Source: Patescibacteria group bacterium
GTDB lineage: Bacteria; Patescibacteriota; Minisyncoccia; Phycocordibacterales; Phycocordibacteraceae
Assembly: GCA_004322365.1 (NCBI GenBank)
Contig: SCTS01000007.1
Coordinates: 82,266-122,051, forward strand
Length of the DNA: 39,786 nucleotides
Reading direction: 5' to 3'
Below are positions 1-7,051 of this stretch, piece after piece (the stretch's first letter is position 1; every line of letters starts with the position of its first letter). The notes beneath the pieces were generated by a model. It was given only the letters and a program-made list of their open reading frames with translations, was not told the origin of the DNA and ran no database searches. The translations under genes and the position numbers were made by a program.

Positions 1-537
1 TTTTTCCAGAAAACGTGAATACTGTTCAAACGCGTGATCTTCAAAAAGATAATTGAGCTCTAGTGAACTCTTTGGACTAAAAATATATAGACAATATGCC
101 GCCCAAAAATAGAAAAAGGCAAAGAGCATGGGAATGGTTGTGTGCACAAACATGTTGGACTTCTGCTCAGCCTTGGCAAGTGCCGAAATTACTACAACAT
201 GCATCGTTTCATTGTCTGCTGCCAAGCGAGAAAATTGTGAGAGATTTGCAAGGCGTATAGCCTTATTCTCATTTTGATAAAACATGGTGAGCAAGGTAAA
301 TGCGGCAGAATCCCACGAATGATACGGAACGCGAGCAATCACTTCCACCGCCCTGAACTTTAAATACGAAGGCTCTTTCCCATATACAGTATTTCCACAC
401 CAAACGAGTATGCGCCCAAGAATGCGCGGGAGTAGGTGGGGTTTGTAACTATCGTGTGGTTTTTTATATTCTTCGAGAACGACAGAATCATTGAGCGACT
501 GGTTTAATGCTTCCATTTCCAAATCAACCTGTTCCAT
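1..537 (-). CDS. Alternative-oxidase-like di-iron protein, C-terminus off the window
   Basis: My translation of the minus strand from an ATG at 537 stays open for 179 codons to the window edge. It carries the alternative oxidase (AOX) helix pattern: an E in VEVIARVP (E65), the ENERMH-like DNETMH (E110, H113), and SPKSSLELNYLFEDHAFEQY (E166), which matches the AOX segment containing the LEEEA motif. The last iron-ligand helix (E..H) would lie beyond the edge. A hydrophobic stretch at about 130-153 fits the interfacial membrane helices of the family. AOX reduces O2 to water with quinol electrons. These genomes usually lack quinone synthesis and a respiratory chain, so a quinol role is unproven and oxygen scavenging is an alternative (inference). 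The gene is divergent from the gene at 620. Confidence 0.75.
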   Translation of the reverse strand, partial: MEQVDLEMEALNQSLNDSVVLEEYKKPHDSYKPHLLPRILGRILVWCGNTVYGKEPSYLKFRAVEVIARVPYHSWDSAAFTLLTMFYQNENKAIRLANLSQFSRLAADNETMHVVVISALAKAEQKSNMFVHTTIPMLFAFFYFWAAYCLYIFSPKSSLELNYLFEDHAFEQYSRFLEK

Positions 538-606
538 ATGTACTGCATTGTAATCTAACAAACAACAAATCAGTAGGTAGACTCTTCGAGTCTTTAAAAA
601 TGGCGT

Positions 607-612
607 TATACT
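607..612 (+). promoter_or_regulatory. -10 box TATACT of an apparently leaderless gene
   Basis: TATACT ends 7 nt before the ATG at 620. A start site 6-8 nt downstream of the -10 would fall on the start codon, so the mRNA would have almost no leader. A GGTGGG just before the ATG could act as a ribosome site if transcription starts further upstream. Confidence 0.5.
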
Positions 613-619
613 GGGTGGG

Positions 620-1081
620 ATGGAAAATAAAGTACTCGTGAGCTGGCAAGCGCGGGAATATGAATTCCGGCCTAAAGAACGGCAGTGGTATTGGACGGTT
701 GGTATCGTCGCTGTTGGTGTTGCAATAGCATCATTTATTTTGAGTGATTATTTGTTTTCTCTCATCGCTCTCATTGGTGGCTTTACTGTTATACTCATCG
801 GATCAAGAAAACCCCCGCGACACAAGTATAGTTTGACGGAACGGGGATTTTTAGTTGGTGCCCATCTCATTCCCTATGATCATATAAAGCGCTTCTCTAT
901 ACATGAAGATGAACCAAGAAGGTTGAGTATTGAAACAAAGCGTCTCACAGGAACCATTAGTGCCCCTCTTGGAGACACAGACCACCGACTCATCCGTACA
1001 GAGCTAAAGAACAGAAATATTGAAGAGGTGGAAGCGCTCGACTCATTCATTGACGGTCTATCGAGAGGAATGGGGCTCTAA
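620..1081 (+). CDS. Small membrane protein with two TM helices and a PH-like tail
   Basis: The 153-residue protein has a short cytosolic N-terminus containing a WQAREYEF motif, two adjacent hydrophobic segments at about 26-43 and 45-62, then a soluble domain of about 90 residues (KYSLTERGFLVG...IPYDHIKRFSI) that resembles the bacterial PH-like domains found after paired TM helices. I recognise the architecture, common in Patescibacteria, but cannot assign a function. It stands alone between the divergent oxidase-like gene and tRNA-Arg. The start is supported by the -10 box 7 nt upstream. A role at the membrane as an adaptor or lipid-facing protein would be a guess. Confidence 0.85.
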   Translation: MENKVLVSWQAREYEFRPKERQWYWTVGIVAVGVAIASFILSDYLFSLIALIGGFTVILIGSRKPPRHKYSLTERGFLVGAHLIPYDHIKRFSIHEDEPRRLSIETKRLTGTISAPLGDTDHRLIRTELKNRNIEEVEALDSFIDGLSRGMGL

Positions 1082-1206
1082 TTATCGATTAGTGTTTAAG
1101 GGGAACACAGGGAGTGCTGTTTTTCGCTATTTTGTGCTAGATTTGTGAAACTGTTCGTTGGTGCTCGCTCTTGGAAGCATAGCTTTCAAGGGCTCACTCG
1201 AAGAGT

Positions 1207-1228
1207 ATCAAAATGCTAGCATTTTGAT
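1207..1228 (+). repeat. Perfect 22-bp palindrome with central GCTAGC
   Basis: The left arm is ATCAAAATGCT and the right arm is its exact reverse complement. It ends 14 nt before the tRNA-Arg gene, where a promoter or operator would be expected. Confidence 0.8.
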
Positions 1229-1242
1229 GTTCCTTCTCGCTC

Positions 1243-1314
1243 GCTCTTGTCGTTCAACGGATAGGACACTCCCCTGCGAAGGGAGAAATGCAGGTTCGAT
1301 TCCTGCCGAGAGCA
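1243..1314 (+). tRNA. tRNA-Arg (anticodon GCG)
   Basis: A 72-nt cloverleaf folds fully. The acceptor GCTCTTG pairs with CGAGAGC (one G-U), the D-arm is 4 bp, the anticodon stem CTCCC/GGGAG encloses the loop CTGCGAA, and the T-arm GCAGG/CCTGC encloses TTCGATT. The discriminator is A and no CCA is encoded. The loop gives anticodon GCG, which reads CGC (arginine). Most bacteria read CGN with an inosine-modified ACG tRNA, so a GCG isoacceptor is a little unusual. An exact 11-nt copy of its 5' region lies at 1163-1173, and an inverted copy of its 3' end lies downstream. Confidence 0.93.
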
Positions 1315-1320
1315 CAGCTA

Positions 1321-1354
1321 TAGAAAAAGTCGGGATTATTCCCGACTTTTTCTA
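1321..1354 (+). terminator. Rho-independent terminator after tRNA-Arg
   Basis: A perfect 15-bp stem (TAGAAAAAGTCGGGA and its complement) has a TTAT loop and the T-run inside the 3' arm. It starts 7 nt after the tRNA. The A-run and T-run symmetry makes it usable on both strands. Confidence 0.85.
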
Positions 1355-1365
1355 TACTCTAAATG

Positions 1366-1443
1366 TGCTCTCGGCAGGAATCGAACCGCGGGCCGCAGCC
1401 CTCGAGGAGAGGGCGTAGGTTTCGAGCATACCAATGCGAGAGG
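1366..1443 (-). pseudogene. Degenerate tRNA-like sequence, inverted copy of the tRNA-Arg 3' end
   Basis: Read on the minus strand, the last 23 nt (T-loop, 3' T-stem, acceptor, discriminator) are identical to the 3' end of the tRNA-Arg just upstream. An acceptor partner CCTCTCG is present with one mismatch, and an anticodon-like arm (GCCCT/AGGGC) holds a loop with CCT in the anticodon position. The T-stem is broken at three of five pairs, the D-arm is weak, and position 37 is a C rather than a purine. I read it as a decayed or recombined tRNA rather than a working gene. A highly divergent tRNA-Arg(CCT) is the alternative. Confidence 0.5.
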
Positions 1444-1490
1444 CGATTCCTGTCAAGATTTCTAGCTAATCCCTCTGCTAAAATACCTCC

Positions 1491-1922
1491 ATGCAAGAAA
1501 TTCCTTCTGAACACTTTGTAGGCAAAGTGGCATCAAAAGCAATCATCACTCGGGGTGATGAAGTTCTTATTGCTTTTTGTCATACAAGAAATGAAAACAA
1601 ACTTTGGGATATTCCGGGTGGAAGAGTGCACCATGGAGAAAAACCGGAAGATGCAGTAGTGCGCGAAGTAATGGAAGAATTAGGTGTATCTATAGAGACG
1701 CGCTCAATTATTTTGATGGAGCAATTTCTTCACTCTGAAGGCCCTACCCTTCTCATTGCATACGAAGCTGAACTCAAAAATCCCGAGGCACCGTTTTTGT
1801 TGCCTACCGATGAAATCGATGAGGTGCGTTGGATAACAAAAGAACAATTACATAAACAAGAAATATTCCCCGTATGCTTACAAGCAATCGAAACATACTT
1901 CAAAAGAAAAACAGCAACCTGA
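1491..1922 (+). CDS. Nudix hydrolase
   Basis: The 143-residue protein contains a complete Nudix box: G44, E50, R58-E59, E62-E63, G65 (within GGRVHHGEKPEDAVVREV and following residues), which binds the catalytic metal. Nudix enzymes hydrolyse nucleoside diphosphates linked to another group. The substrate cannot be read from sequence; house-cleaning of damaged nucleotides is a typical role. The length is normal for a single-domain member. A TAAAAT -10 box at 1479-1484 leaves only 6 nt before the ATG, so a leaderless transcript is likely. The gene is convergent with rpsT and shares a terminator with it. Confidence 0.93.
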   Translation: MQEIPSEHFVGKVASKAIITRGDEVLIAFCHTRNENKLWDIPGGRVHHGEKPEDAVVREVMEELGVSIETRSIILMEQFLHSEGPTLLIAYEAELKNPEAPFLLPTDEIDEVRWITKEQLHKQEIFPVCLQAIETYFKRKTAT

Positions 1923-1933
1923 AGGTTGCTGTT
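1910..1933 (+). terminator. Bidirectional terminator between the Nudix gene and rpsT
   Basis: The stem AACAGCAACCT pairs with AGGTTGCTGTT around a 2-nt loop, with T-runs on both strands. It overlaps the last codons of the Nudix gene and lies just downstream of the rpsT stop on the other strand. Confidence 0.8.
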
Positions 1934-1942
1934 TTAAAATCT

Positions 1943-2209
1943 TTATTTAACGCTTGATCTCTTGAGAAGTGCCGAGAGACGAGCTTTCTTACGAGACGCG
2001 GTGTTCTTTTTGATAACACCTCGCTTTGCTGCCTTATCGATAACGCTGTAGGCCTTTGCAAGCTCCGCCATCTGCTCTTTCTTATCTTTCCCAACAAATG
2101 TGCGAGCTACTTTGACACCCTCTGCCATAGCGCGCTTGCGTCGAATATTGAATACACGCTTCCGGAGGGATGCGCGATGTGCCTTTTTTGCTCCTTTTGT
2201 TATTGCCAT
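1943..2209 (-). CDS. rpsT: 30S ribosomal protein bS20
   Basis: The 88-residue lysine/arginine-rich all-helical protein matches bS20 along its length: an N-terminal KGAKKAHRASLRKR, a middle AYSVIDKAAKRGVIKKNTASRKKARL, and the usual size. bS20 binds 16S rRNA helices early in 30S assembly. It is a single-gene unit, convergent with the Nudix gene and divergent from ruvA across a heptad repeat array. Confidence 0.97.
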   Translation of the reverse strand: MAITKGAKKAHRASLRKRVFNIRRKRAMAEGVKVARTFVGKDKKEQMAELAKAYSVIDKAAKRGVIKKNTASRKKARLSALLKRSSVK

Positions 2210-2239
2210 TGTGTTCGCAGGCTACCACGAGTCGATACA

Positions 2240-2299
2240 GGATTCAAGATTCAGGTTTTAAAAGCTGACAGCTGGAACCTGACACCTAAAAGCTCCCTG
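2240..2299. repeat. Degenerate 7-bp tandem repeat array
   Basis: The stretch between rpsT and ruvA splits into consecutive heptamers that resemble one another, for example GATTCAA then GATTCAG, later CAGCTGG, AACCTGA and CACCTAA. It belongs to the family of intergenic heptad arrays found throughout this window. Confidence 0.65.
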
Positions 2300-2300
2300 C

Positions 2301-2306
2301 TACAAT
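2301..2306 (+). promoter_or_regulatory. -10 box TACAAT of ruvA, leaderless
   Basis: TACAAT ends 6 nt before the ruvA ATG at 2313, which leaves no room for a leader or a ribosome binding site. Confidence 0.55.
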
Positions 2307-2312
2307 AGCCCT

Positions 2313-2885
2313 ATGATTGGCTCTTTAGACGGCACCGTGCGAGGCATAATTCGTGACTCTATCATCCTTGAAATAAACGGGGTTGGTTATCGTGTTTCTG
2401 TACCTATAGCAACGCTCACTGGAGCTAAAGAAGGTGACCATCTTTTCCTCTGGATACACATGGCAGTGCGCGAAACTGCACAAGACCTCTACGGATTTGA
2501 AACTCAAAATGAACTTTCTTGGTTTGAACTTCTTCTTTCTGTTTCAGGTGTTGGGCCTAAATCAGCGCTCGGCATTATGAATGCGGTAGACACAAAATCC
2601 TTGGAGAAAGCAATCGCAAGAAACGATGCTTCCATTCTTTCAAAATCATTCGGTGTAGGGAAAAAGACAGCAGAGAAAATAGTTCTTGAGCTTCGAGAAA
2701 AAGTGGGTTCAGTCGAAGACAAGGGCACTGAGAGCGGGTCTGATGGTGATGTTGTTGATGCACTTGTCGGCCTGGGCTATTCACTTCGGGAAGCTCGTGA
2801 CGCAGTGCATGCTGTTTCAAAAGACCTTGTAACGCCCGAGGCACGCCTCCGTGAAGCAATCCGTATTGCATCACGCTCTCGTTAA
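2313..2885 (+). CDS. ruvA: Holliday junction DNA helicase subunit RuvA
   Basis: RuvA tetramers bind Holliday junctions and load RuvB for branch migration. The 190-residue protein has the OB-fold N-terminus (MIGSLDGTVRGI...GVGYRVSVP), the paired helix-hairpin-helix motifs (SVSGVGPKSALGIMNAV and FGVGKKTAEKIVLELREKV), an acidic linker and the C-terminal RuvB-binding domain (DVVDALVGLGYSLREARDAV). The length is normal. It is separated by about 10 kb from ruvB and ruvC, which lie together at 12786-14667. The murE-like gene follows after 5 nt, so the two are probably cotranscribed. Confidence 0.97.
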   Translation: MIGSLDGTVRGIIRDSIILEINGVGYRVSVPIATLTGAKEGDHLFLWIHMAVRETAQDLYGFETQNELSWFELLLSVSGVGPKSALGIMNAVDTKSLEKAIARNDASILSKSFGVGKKTAEKIVLELREKVGSVEDKGTESGSDGDVVDALVGLGYSLREARDAVHAVSKDLVTPEARLREAIRIASRSR

Positions 2886-2890
2886 ACACT

Positions 2891-4159
2891 ATGGTACGGA
2901 TACTAAAAAAGATACTAGAGAGACTCATACCGTCTTTTATTTTTTCTCGCATGATAGTTGCCTATCATTTTCTTTTATCACTTTTCAGCGCCCTCATTGC
3001 GGGGTTTCCCTCTCGTAAACTTTTTGTCATAGGTATCACTGGCACTAAAGGCAAGTCATCCGTATCTGAAATGATGAATGCAATACTTGAAGAAGCTGGT
3101 TATCGCACGGCACTTGCAAACACCATTCGTTTTAAAATAGACAAAGATTCAAGGCGAAACCTTTTCAAAATGACCATGCCGGGGCGTGGATTTTTACAAC
3201 ATTTTTTAAAGGAGGCAAAGAAAAAAGATTGCACCCATGTAGTATTTGAAATTACCTCAGAAGGCGCGCGTCAGTTTAGAAATGCCTTCATAGATCTTAA
3301 TGCACTGATATTCACCAATATCGCCCCTGAACATATTGAGTCGCACGGCTCATACGACGCGTACAAAAAAGCAAAAGTTTCAATTGGCATGTCTATACTT
3401 CGCTCATCAAAACGACCTCGCATCATTGTGGCAAATCCAAATGACGAAGTTGGAAAAAAGTTTCTAGCAATCCCTGCTGAGAAAGTCATTCCCTTCCAGC
3501 TTGACGACGCAAATCCATATCAAACCAATCCAAATAAAGTTTCAATGACTTTCAAAGGAGTCACCTTTGATGTGCCCTTCCCTGGTACCTTCACTATTGA
3601 GAACGCGCTCTCTGTTGCAACACTTGCTGACGCCATCGGCATTAGCCCTGAAGTAATAGGACGAGCACTTCAGCATATGCGACCGATTGAAGGCAGAGTT
3701 GAAAGAATTGAAATGGGGCAAAAATTCACTGCCGTGGTTGACTACGCCCACACGCCTGATTCTCTAAAGGCACTCTACGGCGCATTCCCACAGGTGCGAA
3801 AAATCTGTGTTTTAGGAAACACCGGTGGCGGCCGAGATACATGGAAGCGCGGAGAAATGGGTGCCATAGCAGATAAGGAATGCGATATCGTAATTCTCAC
3901 CAATGAGGATCCATACGATGAAGACCCGGTGAAGATAGTTGAAGCAATGCGAGCTGGCATGGCGCGCGCCCCTCTTGTAATTATGGATCGTCGTGAAGCT
4001 ATTACTCATGCGCTCCACCTTACACAAAGTGGAGACGCTGTACTTATAACAGGCAAAGGAACAGACCCTTACATAATGGGTGCCTCCGGAGAGAAAACCC
4101 CTTGGTCCGACTCTGGCGTTGTGCGAGAAGAGCTTGAAAAAATACTGCACAAAAAATAA
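2891..4159 (+). CDS. Mur ligase, MurE-like, lacking the first domain
   Basis: MurE adds the third amino acid to UDP-MurNAc-Ala-Glu in peptidoglycan synthesis. The 422-residue protein has the ATP-binding loop GTKGKSS at 51-57, the central-domain segment FTNIAPEHIESHGS, the YAHTPDSLKALY motif, the NTGGGRDTWKRG segment and the C-terminal TGKGTDPY motif. The position where MurE normally carries DNPR or DNPA (amino-acid choice) reads EDPYDEDP, so the substrate cannot be inferred. The first 45 residues are a basic and hydrophobic stretch in place of the usual UDP-binding domain of about 90 residues. It follows ruvA by 5 nt. A MurE-like ligase with another substrate is possible. Confidence 0.85.
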   Translation: MVRILKKILERLIPSFIFSRMIVAYHFLLSLFSALIAGFPSRKLFVIGITGTKGKSSVSEMMNAILEEAGYRTALANTIRFKIDKDSRRNLFKMTMPGRGFLQHFLKEAKKKDCTHVVFEITSEGARQFRNAFIDLNALIFTNIAPEHIESHGSYDAYKKAKVSIGMSILRSSKRPRIIVANPNDEVGKKFLAIPAEKVIPFQLDDANPYQTNPNKVSMTFKGVTFDVPFPGTFTIENALSVATLADAIGISPEVIGRALQHMRPIEGRVERIEMGQKFTAVVDYAHTPDSLKALYGAFPQVRKICVLGNTGGGRDTWKRGEMGAIADKECDIVILTNEDPYDEDPVKIVEAMRAGMARAPLVIMDRREAITHALHLTQSGDAVLITGKGTDPYIMGASGEKTPWSDSGVVREELEKILHKK

Positions 4160-4191
4160 CAAAGTGCATTTGAGGTAGTATTATTCAATCT

Positions 4192-5172
4192 ATGGGCAAC
4201 GCAAAAGGTGATCTTTTAATAGTCATCCTACTTTTAATAGCGCTCGGCATTGCGTGGGTTATGACTGGTGGCCCTAGAAACACCATAGCTCATCAAAGCG
4301 GACTCTTCAGTGCACCTTGGCCTTTGGGGAATAATGGCAATGCATACAAAGTGCCATTAGTTCCGCTAGGAACGGGTGACGCATCTTCAAGTGACACATC
4401 CGACACCTCTAGTACGCCAATACCAAGCAACACAAAGACGAGCGTCTTTGATTCTTTCTTTGGATATCGCCCCGGAGTTGGGCGCGCAACAGACCCAAGC
4501 ATGTCACCTTATGCTGAGTTCGTTCGACTCGATCGCGGAAATGCAACAAGTCAAGACGCCAAAAATGAATATGTCACCATCCGCATTTCAGGTTCTCCAA
4601 AAAACAACTTAATTCTCACAGGCTGGATACTTCAAAGCAGTACAAATAGCACCAAGGTTGTCATTGGTCCCGCGGCACAAACTCCGTCACTCGGCAATAT
4701 AAATACCGATACATCAATCTCGGTAAATTCTGGCGCCACAATTCATGTGACCACAGGGAGATCACCAAACGGTGCGTCATTTCGAATCAACCAATGCACA
4801 GGGTATTTTGAACAGTTCCAAGATTTTTCTCCTGCGCTTCCACAAGACTGTCCACGACCACGAGATGAAATGTACTTATTCCCTGAGAAAACCGCAGGAA
4901 ATGCTGAGTGTGAAGCCTTCATTAATACACTCCGCCAATGCACACTTACCGTAACAGAAATTCCTGGGAAAATTGGCAACAACTGCCAAGACTTTGTCCT
5001 CAACAATCTTTCGTATAACGGATGTGTGATCAAACACAGAAATGATGCTGACTTCTATAAGAATGAGTGGCGAGTATTTTTAGGGCGCGATCAAGAGCTC
5101 TGGGGCAATAGCCATGACAGAGTTCTTCTCCTTGATGAGAACGGAAGGTTAGTTTCCTCAGTGAGTTATTAG
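4192..5172 (+). CDS. Membrane-anchored exported protein with lamin-tail-like domain
   Basis: An N-terminal hydrophobic helix (about 8-25) is followed by a Ser/Thr/Asp-rich linker and a beta-rich region. NEYVTIRISGSPKNNLILTGW and, at the C-terminus, DRVLLLDENGRLVSSVSY are typical of the first and last strands of lamin-tail (LTD) domains. The insertion between them carries several cysteines (for example QCTGYF, AECEAF, LRQCTL, NNCQDF, NGCVIK) that could form disulfides outside the cell. The function is unknown; adhesion or surface attachment is plausible (inference). A TATTAT -10 box at 4179-4184 ends 7 nt before the start. Confidence 0.75.
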   Translation: MGNAKGDLLIVILLLIALGIAWVMTGGPRNTIAHQSGLFSAPWPLGNNGNAYKVPLVPLGTGDASSSDTSDTSSTPIPSNTKTSVFDSFFGYRPGVGRATDPSMSPYAEFVRLDRGNATSQDAKNEYVTIRISGSPKNNLILTGWILQSSTNSTKVVIGPAAQTPSLGNINTDTSISVNSGATIHVTTGRSPNGASFRINQCTGYFEQFQDFSPALPQDCPRPRDEMYLFPEKTAGNAECEAFINTLRQCTLTVTEIPGKIGNNCQDFVLNNLSYNGCVIKHRNDADFYKNEWRVFLGRDQELWGNSHDRVLLLDENGRLVSSVSY

Positions 5173-5178
5173 ATTTCC

Positions 5179-5202
5179 CCTACTGCTACATAGTAGGTTT
5201 TT
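5179..5202 (+). terminator. Rho-independent terminator
   Basis: CCTACT pairs with AGTAGG around a 7-nt loop, followed by five T residues, just after the lamin-tail-like gene. Confidence 0.65.
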
Positions 5203-5208
5203 GAACTC

Positions 5209-5421
5209 CTATGTTTGGCTAGCTTCTTCCTTAATCAAACTCATAGTGTCGCTTTCCATAAATGTAACCTTCCCTCCTGGACGACGAATCCCTATTGAAT
5301 ATCGGAGAATTTCAATAACATCAAACAAGATACCGCCACGACGAACCTGGTCTCCCACCCCTACTTCGCCTCCCTGGACTTTCGCCCGTTCACGCTCAGG
5401 TTGTCGATCGTGCCGTCCCAT
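5209..5421 (-). CDS. Small basic protein of unknown function
   Basis: The 70-residue protein has a charged N-terminus (MGRHDRQPERERAKVQ) and a compact beta-like C-terminal part (VRRGGILFDVIEILRYSIGIRRPGGKVTFM). I do not recognise the family. Reality is supported by a TAGTAT -10 box (5433 to 5428 on the minus strand) ending 6 nt before the ATG, the same leaderless arrangement as other genes here. It also lies 26 nt downstream of the rRNA methyltransferase gene on the same strand. It could be a small nucleic-acid-binding protein, but that is a guess. Confidence 0.55.
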   Translation of the reverse strand: MGRHDRQPERERAKVQGGEVGVGDQVRRGGILFDVIEILRYSIGIRRPGGKVTFMESDTMSLIKEEASQT

Positions 5422-5447
5422 CGCGCGATACTAATACTGCGCGAACT

Positions 5448-5936
5448 CTATGTCAAAGATTCTGATGCCTTGAAAAGAATAATCCCTGCCGCTACTGACA
5501 CATTCAAAGACTCCTTCGCTCCTCGCATAGGAATCTCAACTACTTCATCGCACACACGAAGAATCGCGGACGACACTCCGAGCACCTCGTTGCCTAAAAT
5601 AATCGCGAGAGGAAATTTTGGCTTCCATTTCGTGCAAGAAACTGCGCTTGGTGACTGCTCCCCTGCAACAATGTGCACACCACTCTTTTTTAATCTTTTT
5701 ATAAGTGCACCAACACTTTTACAAGATTCCCAGGGAATGATTTTTTCAGCACCGAGCGCGGTCTTTGCTATCTTATTGTCCGCACGGTTGAATCGATCAA
5801 GCGGAGCGGGAGTATAGCCAGTAAGATATATCTTCTGAATTCCTACTGCGTCAGCGGTACGAAATATCGCACCAACATTTTGTGCGCTCCGAATATTGTG
5901 GAGAATAAGAAAAAATTGTGCAGAGTTTAAATTCAC
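5448..5936 (-). CDS. SpoU/TrmH-family RNA 2'-O-methyltransferase
   Basis: The 162-residue protein shows the three SPOUT signatures: NIRSAQNVGAIFRTADA near the N-terminus, LGNEVLGVS, and EIPMRGAKESLNVSVAAGI near the C-terminus. The last two form the knotted S-adenosylmethionine site. These enzymes methylate ribose 2'-OH in tRNA or rRNA. There is no N-terminal RNA-binding extension, so the target is not predictable. Translation starts at GTG (5936). The start faces the DoxX-like gene across a 54-nt divergent promoter region. Confidence 0.93.
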   Translation of the reverse strand: MNLNSAQFFLILHNIRSAQNVGAIFRTADAVGIQKIYLTGYTPAPLDRFNRADNKIAKTALGAEKIIPWESCKSVGALIKRLKKSGVHIVAGEQSPSAVSCTKWKPKFPLAIILGNEVLGVSSAILRVCDEVVEIPMRGAKESLNVSVAAGIILFKASESLT

Positions 5937-5990
5937 AATGCATACCGTAGCATTTTGAAGCCAAATGCTCCATGTGCTACCATTTGTTGT

Positions 5991-6338
5991 ATGGAAAGTT
6001 TATTCCCCAGCCTCTTCACCTTCTCGTATTTCGCACCACTTATATTGCGTATCGCTATTGCAGTAGTCCTCTTTGAAGCTGCTCGTGGTACTTGGAAACA
6101 ACAAAAAAAGGGCAAGGTGGCATCTTTTACTTCCGCAATATTAGGTATTGCTCTCGTCTTTGGCGCATTTACACAACTTACTGCCATATTGGGGATTATA
6201 GAGATCGGCATTCTTACCGCACAGAGAGGTGTTCCTTCCATATTTCACAGAAGAGCTTTTGCGCTTCTTGTTATCGCAATTCTTCTTTCACTCTTGATCA
6301 CCGGCCCTGGGGCAATGGCAATAGACTTGCCGTACTAG
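5991..6338 (+). CDS. DoxX-like integral membrane protein
   Basis: The protein has 115 residues from the ATG at 5991. I prefer this start to an upstream one at 5955 because a TACCAT -10 box (5978-5983) lies 7 nt before it. The sequence is almost entirely hydrophobic with four likely membrane helices. The first contains APLILRIAIAVVLFEAARG, typical of the DoxX start, and the third contains GAFTQLTAILGIIEI. DoxX proteins are linked to redox and oxidative-stress functions; the exact role is unknown. It is divergent from the rRNA methyltransferase. Confidence 0.75.
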   Translation: MESLFPSLFTFSYFAPLILRIAIAVVLFEAARGTWKQQKKGKVASFTSAILGIALVFGAFTQLTAILGIIEIGILTAQRGVPSIFHRRAFALLVIAILLSLLITGPGAMAIDLPY

Positions 6339-6357
6339 TAAGGAAAATATCGGAAAC

Positions 6358-6384
6358 AAAAAACAGCACGGATGTGCTGTTTTT
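6358..6384. terminator. Terminator hairpin after the DoxX-like gene
   Basis: ACAGCAC pairs with GTGCTGT around GGAT, flanked by A- and T-runs. The GCTGTGCG that follows repeats the 3' border seen next to tRNA-Lys, so this may also be an old tRNA terminator. Confidence 0.75.
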
Positions 6385-6451
6385 AAAAGCTGTGCGGACA
6401 CAAATAAATTTCCTGGAAATTTTTCGCTGAGTCCCTTTTGTGGTCACCCGT

Positions 6452-6492
6452 CACTAAGTATTTTTCTTCGGAAACTTGAAAAATACTAAGTG
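6452..6492. repeat. Hairpin with near-perfect 14-bp stem
   Basis: CACTAAGTATTTTT faces AAAAATACTAAGTG, with a single mismatch. The loop begins with CTTCGG, a stable UUCG-type turn. No gene is visible from 6339 to 6748; the stretch consists of hairpins and tRNA pieces. Confidence 0.7.
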
Positions 6493-6538
6493 CGCTCGAC
6501 CCCGCCTCGCCCGTCGCAAAGCGACATGGCTCCGGCAC

Positions 6539-6603
6539 GCACCACAATATAAAAACGGCACGCAGGTGCCGTATTTTATTTGTGGTGCGCCCGCCTGGGC
6601 TCG
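6539..6603. repeat. Long palindromic hairpin followed by a tRNA-Lys 3' fragment
   Basis: GCACCACA at 6539-6546 pairs with TGTGGTGC at 6581-6588 around an inner ACGGCAC/GTGCCGT terminator-like stem. The right end runs into an 18-nt exact copy (6586-6603) of the tRNA-Lys 3' end found at 6749-6766. This looks like what is left of a duplicated tRNA plus terminator unit. Confidence 0.65.
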
Positions 6604-6707
6604 CTTCTTACAGAAGCCTGTACAGGTTTCATATTCACTTCGCTTACGCTCATTCATTTATTTAACCTTTCGAACCCAGGACGCATGCAACAGTTTGCAT
6701 GCTCGGT

Positions 6708-6748
6708 CGCACAGCAAAAACAGCACCTGCGTGCTGTTTTTTAAGCTG

Positions 6749-6752
<4 letters not shown>
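6708..6752 (-). terminator. Terminator of tRNA-Lys
   Basis: The inner stem ACAGCAC/GTGCTGT carries A- and T-runs. An outer 8-bp pair, CGCACAGC at 6708-6715 with GCTGTGCG at 6745-6752, includes the tRNA 3' end. Confidence 0.7.
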
Positions 6753-6821
<69 letters not shown>

Positions 6822-7051
6822 AAGCGAGAAGGAAAGTGTCTGCGAAGCAGTGTTTTTGGAGCGGAGGGACAGAGGAAAGTTTTACTTTCATTCTGACTCG
6901 ACGAAACAAAAACAAGAGCGCTAGCGAACTTTCTTAGAGTGACCCGCCCGAAAGCTATGCTTACGGGTCAAAGTTTCCCCTCTTCTTCTTCAGATTCCAT
7001 CCTCGAGCATCGTTGCCCTTGGACAGATTCGTGGATTATGCTCTAAAAACT

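Noticed and set aside
1158-1418. Plus-strand ORF of 86 codons
   Set aside because: It runs through the tRNA-Arg gene, its terminator and the tRNA-like remnant; the protein has no sensible composition.
1243-1443. Integrative element attachment sites at tRNA-Arg
   Set aside because: The second copy of the tRNA 3' end is inverted and only about 50 nt away, with no integrase; att sites would be direct repeats flanking an element.
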